A stretch of 64,000 nucleotides of DNA, taken from NCBI GenBank assembly GCA_023213315.1, contig JAKCPI010031621.1, positions 31,335 to 95,334 on the forward strand. Reading direction: 5' to 3'. The DNA is from Euborellia annulipes (lineage: Eukaryota; Arthropoda; Insecta; Dermaptera; Anisolabididae). The notes beneath the pieces are model-generated. The model was not told the origin of the DNA. It saw nothing but the letters and a program-made list of their open reading frames with translations, and made no database searches. This document shows positions 62,735 to 64,000 of the stretch, piece after piece (the first letter of the stretch is position 1; every line of letters starts with the position of its first letter). The translations under genes and the position numbers were made by a program.

Positions 62735-64000
62735 GTGGAGAGCAAATTTCAATAAGTGAAATGTATTTCCAGTAAGGTGAAGAAATCAAAGTTCAAAGTT
62801 TAAATAAAAAATTAAAAGTTTAATATAAAATAAAAAATAATTAAATCTTTGTCTTGCTGTACAGGTGATCGGTATTTTATGATTTAATTATATAATAAAA
62901 TGTACTCAAATTATAAATTCTCAAATTGATTATATATTTATATTTTCAATATCTTGAAAATATAGATATATATTTATAATATATATTTAATTAAGATAAT
63001 AATAATTAATATTGAAGTGATTGAATGTGATTAAAAAGTATAAAGTGTATATCATTTATATAAATATTTAAAGTGTTGAATAAAATATTTAAATGATACT
63101 TAAGTTCGTATTAATTTCCATAAGATGAATGTCCAAAATATTAGATGTTAGAGATGTTACGTTTTTCTATATATATTAATGCAGTTGAAGAGACAATGGC
63201 GTTGTGTTGTTTCCAAGAAATGACTAGATTGGTTGATGATAAAGTTGTTCCTTACTGATATTAAATAAATATGTAAGAATTATTTAATATTAGAAGATCA
63301 GATTGCTGATATGTAGATTCAATTAATTTGAATGTAATTGCAAAGAGTAAAATTGCAAATCGTATCAAATATAATTGATAAGAAAAATATAATTCTAGTA
63401 AGATAAAAATAAAAACCTGAAAATACAAGCGCATTAGAAAGCACAAACACATTTTAATGTTATTTATACTCATCTACTCACCCAGGTAGGTATTCAGCAA
63501 ATATATATGTATAGAAAGTAAATAGAAAGTAAAAATTGTGTGAAAGGTAGTAAGTAAAATTTTCTCGGAGAGAGAGAGATCCCTTTGCACACGGAGTGAA
63601 ATTTTAGTAATGGTGGTTTGAATTGAAAGAAAGCAGTGTAAAGCGACCCGGTGGCGACTTGATTGACGTCACCGCGATGGTCATCCTGAGTAATTATTTT
63701 TTGGGCTAATAGATAGCACGCAACTAGATTTATTTAAATCAGTGGCGGCTACATACTCCCCGCGGTGATTAGTCCCAAGGAGTAATCGCAACCATAAAAA
63801 AGCAAGTGTGTTTAGGACTGTTGTTCTTTACAACGCCTAACCAATCTCCACTTCGGCCAATGCTTCACACATATGTACACATATATACACATATATATAG
63901 ATATATATATATACATACAATATATAACATATAAGAAAGTTATGTTATTATTGCTAAGAAAGTAATGGGGATAATTTGACAAGAGGTCTAGTTGGTCTAG
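62735..64000. other. Unassigned right-edge sequence, possible LTR element
   Basis: Starts TGTGGAGAGC exactly where the SINE is broken. AT-rich to about 63,550, then a GC-richer zone with CGACCCGGTGGCGACTTG, GACGTCACCG and GTGGCGGCTACATACTCC. TG start and TGGCG motifs would fit an LTR with a primer-binding site, but the second end is outside the window. No frame recognised. Confidence 0.3.

Overview
This window looks like nuclear DNA of an arthropod, most simply a crustacean with a large, AT-rich, transposon-filled genome. The evidence is GT-AG introns of up to about 11.5 kb, an axonemal dynein heavy chain, a membrane-dipeptidase-family gene, a FXPRL-amide (pyrokinin-type) neuropeptide precursor, and dozens of SINEs, hAT/Tc1/Harbinger-type elements and a CR1-like retrotransposon. 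Arthropod is the confident part; a copepod-like host is only a guess. All exons were placed by reading protein similarity and splice sites by eye.

Plus strand, 3.76-31.85 kb: five 3' exons of a renal/membrane dipeptidase gene (zinc-binding His-containing part to the C-terminus); its upstream exons lie outside the window. The reading frame stops at a TGA directly followed by 29 more open, GC-rich, Ala/Leu-rich codons that resemble a GPI-anchor tail. A polyadenylation signal follows at 32,017. The introns are packed with transposons.

Minus strand, 36.29-37.84 kb: a compact three-exon gene with a TATA box, encoding an 85-residue secreted precursor with one FLWFGPRL-G-RR unit (amidated pyrokinin-like peptide). 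I consider this the most valuable gene in the window.

Minus strand, 40.24-60.79 kb: the last nine exons (about 480 residues) of an outer-arm axonemal dynein heavy chain of the DNAH9/11/17 (beta/gamma) type, ending in a stop with AATAAA 77 nt downstream. One exon carries a one-base insertion that breaks the frame. The largest intron, between exons at 60,326 and 48,809, contains an 8.77-kb hAT-like composite (51,363-60,129) bounded by perfect 14-bp terminal inverted repeats and a perfect 8-bp target duplication. Inside it are a foldback element with inverted 160-bp tandem arrays, a second inverted-repeat element, an apparently intact CR1-like retrotransposon (two ORFs), a SINE and a hAT MITE with its own 8-bp duplication.

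The dipeptidase gene is convergent with the peptide and dynein genes. There is no sign of operon organisation. No functional rRNA or tRNA gene, no CRISPR array and no virus was recognised. The main non-coding theme is nested DNA transposons whose boundaries can be fixed by target duplications, several sharing a GGCGTA terminal motif and a poly-G subterminal run.
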